Assembly (NCBI GenBank): GCA_015233515.1
Contig: JADFXS010000001.1
Location: forward strand, 1-64,000
Length of the DNA stretch: 64,000 nucleotides
Reading direction: 5' to 3'
From: Deltaproteobacteria bacterium
Lineage (GTDB): Bacteria > Desulfobacterota > Desulfarculia > Adiutricales > JAGVGV01
The position numbers and the translations under genes were made by a program. This document shows positions 62,815 to 64,000 of this stretch, in pieces. Each line of letters begins with the position of its first letter. Position 1 is the stretch's first letter. The notes beneath the pieces are model-generated. The model had not been told where the DNA came from. It was given only the letters and a program-made list of their open reading frames with translations, and searched no databases.

Positions 62815-63615
62815 ATGCGAAAAAACCTTTACACTATTGCTCTGGCAGATATCACCGCCGCTTTTATACGCTGCTCTTTGGTCGGAATGCTCGCCTATCA
62901 CGATCTCCGCCAACGCTACCAGAGATCGACTTTGGGGCCATTCTGGATCACCATAAGTATGGGCGTCATGATTGGAATTATTGGTACCATTTTCGGACGA
63001 ATTTTCAAATCTTCCAATAACGAATTTCTGCCTTTTCTCGCCGCGGGCATGATTTTCTGGAATTTTTTTTCTTCTGTTATATCTGAAGGATGCACCTGTT
63101 TTATGGTTGCCGAAGGAATTATAAAACAGCTCCCTATTCCATTGTTTGTCCATCTTTTGAGAGTGGTATGGCGAAACATACTGATTATGGCTCACAACAT
63201 TCTTATATTTCCAATTGTAATAATCATTGTGGATAAACCTTTGACTTTAAAGGTTTTTGTCAGTATTCCCGGTCTTTTGCTCGTCATTGTCAATTTGAGC
63301 TGGATGGCCTTGATTTTAGGCATACTTTGCACAAGGTACCGCGACCTGCCACAAATTGTTGGAGCAATAATGCAAGTTATATTTTACCTGACTCCGGTAA
63401 TGTGGATGCCAAGTCTTTTACCTCAACGCGCCGAAGTGTATTTATTGGATGTAAATCCAGTTTACCATTTGATTGAGATTATTCGTTCTCCCTTGCTCGG
63501 GCAACTGCCAAGCGCTAATAATTGGATTGTATGTTTTGCACTGGCATTCGGCGGTTGGCTCTTTGCATTGGCTATGTATGGACGTTATAAACGTCGGATA
63601 CCTTACTGGCTGTAA
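62815..63615 (+). CDS. wzm: ABC-2 type polysaccharide exporter permease (Wzm-like)
   Basis: 266 residues, six membrane helices. ABC-2 permease motifs: LRQRYQRSTLGPFWITISMGVMIGIIGTIFGRIF at the start and DLPQIVGAIMQVIFYLTPVMW near 190-210, ending NPVYHLIEIIRSPLLG. Exports O-antigen, capsule or teichoic-acid-like polymer together with the ATPase encoded 11 bp downstream. Short frame at 62587-62784 before it is not supported as a gene. Confidence 0.92.
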   Translation: MRKNLYTIALADITAAFIRCSLVGMLAYHDLRQRYQRSTLGPFWITISMGVMIGIIGTIFGRIFKSSNNEFLPFLAAGMIFWNFFSSVISEGCTCFMVAEGIIKQLPIPLFVHLLRVVWRNILIMAHNILIFPIVIIIVDKPLTLKVFVSIPGLLLVIVNLSWMALILGILCTRYRDLPQIVGAIMQVIFYLTPVMWMPSLLPQRAEVYLLDVNPVYHLIEIIRSPLLGQLPSANNWIVCFALAFGGWLFALAMYGRYKRRIPYWL

Positions 63616-63626
63616 CCAGAGAAACC

Positions 63627-64000
63627 ATGGCGTATATAAAATTCAATGATGTTTGTGTAGATTTCCCCATATATAACGCTTCCGCCAGATCACTTAAAAA
63701 GCGTTTGATTCAAGTTGCCACCGGCGGGCAGCTCGGATCCGATGATCAGGGGCGTGTGGTGGTTCGGGCCCTGGATGGACTAAATCTTAACTTTAAAGAT
63801 GGTGATCGTGTAGGTCTCATCGGCCACAACGGCGCAGGAAAAAGCACCCTTCTCCGGTTGCTGGGGGGCGTTTATGAACCATCTTCCGGAAATGCACATA
63901 TCGAAGGCAAAATTGGATCCTTAATCGATATCTCTATCGGGATCGATCCTGAAGCGACTGGAAGAGACAACATATATCTCCGGGGCGCGCTGTTAGGAAT
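63627..64000 (+). CDS. wzt: ABC polysaccharide exporter ATPase (Wzt-like), cut by window end
   Basis: The first 124 codons only. MAYIKFNDVCVDFPIYNA..SARSLKKRLIQ is the usual Wzt N-terminus; Walker A is GHNGAGKST near residue 72, followed by LLRLLGGVYEPSSGNA, and IDISIGIDPEATGRDNIYLRGALLG, the specific region of Wzt/RfbE ATPases. Start ATG 63627, 11 bases after the permease stop. C-terminal carbohydrate-binding part, if any, is outside. Confidence 0.9.
   Translation, partial: MAYIKFNDVCVDFPIYNASARSLKKRLIQVATGGQLGSDDQGRVVVRALDGLNLNFKDGDRVGLIGHNGAGKSTLLRLLGGVYEPSSGNAHIEGKIGSLIDISIGIDPEATGRDNIYLRGALLG

Noticed and set aside
1..64000. CRISPR arrays, tRNA or rRNA genes
   Set aside because: No regularly spaced direct repeats and no tRNA-like T-loop or rRNA segments were recognised by reading; a covariance-model scan would be decisive.

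Overview
The window is a 64 kb piece of a chromosome from a Gram-negative, probably strictly anaerobic bacterium. Gene content points to the Desulfobacterota (old Deltaproteobacteria). The evidence is a large signal-peptide porin paired with a NifA-like sigma-54 activator, a TtcA-like ATPase joined to a PilZ domain, GTG/TTG starts in rlmE-yebC-ruvC-ruvA, LarB, an SBBP-repeat secreted protein and many c-di-GMP proteins. The lineage is an inference; no rRNA or tRNA gene was seen.

Layout. 0-2 kb: a 5'-truncated IS1634-type transposase and repeats. 2-12 kb: a diguanylate cyclase, a CreD-like membrane protein, a DUF4124 protein, a TPR protein, the TtcA/PilZ gene and an AI-2E family permease. 12-18.6 kb: surE, then a carbamoyltransferase / SxtJ / DUF5989 cassette, a class C beta-lactamase-like hydrolase and a membrane-anchored SGNH hydrolase. 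18.9-27.2 kb: regulation, with a sigma-54 response regulator, a divergent EAL-CBS-GGDEF protein, a porin behind a good sigma-54 promoter and a GAF/AAA+/Fis activator. 27.2-31 kb: a LytR_C-domain protein, a pterin-binding protein and larB. 31-35 kb: rlmE, yebC, ruvC, ruvA, ruvB. 35-37.4 kb: an SGNH hydrolase and a decaying PA2779/PA2778-type operon. 38.7-50 kb: a surface-glycan island (acyltransferase, two DegT-type proteins, FemAB-like GNAT, formyltransferase, GT4, GT2, DUF2304, polytopic glycosyltransferase) with gene debris between blocks. 50-52.4 kb: an SDR and a butanediol-type dehydrogenase. 52.9-60 kb: a Uma2 nuclease-fold protein, an SBBP/Ig-like secreted protein, MarR and an MFS exporter. 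60.4-64 kb: a sugar/choline nucleotidyltransferase, an alkaline-phosphatase-fold protein and a Wzm/Wzt ABC exporter running off the edge.

The intergenic DNA is unusual. At least four families of short palindromic elements (here A, B, C and D) fill most long gaps. They have inverted ends, and some are nested in each other: B sits inside A with a 4-bp target duplication, and D sits inside B. They lie against stop codons of real genes and may act as mobile non-autonomous elements or as 3'-end structures.

Most notable points: an in-frame TtcA-PilZ fusion with an internal ribosome binding site that would also make PilZ alone; the uncharacterised carbamoyltransferase-SxtJ-DUF5989-SGNH cassette; the sigma-54 promoter / porin / terminator / activator unit; the nested palindromic repeats; and a C39 peptidase gene with three separate lesions whose reconstructed frame still ends in an ATGA overlap with its partner.
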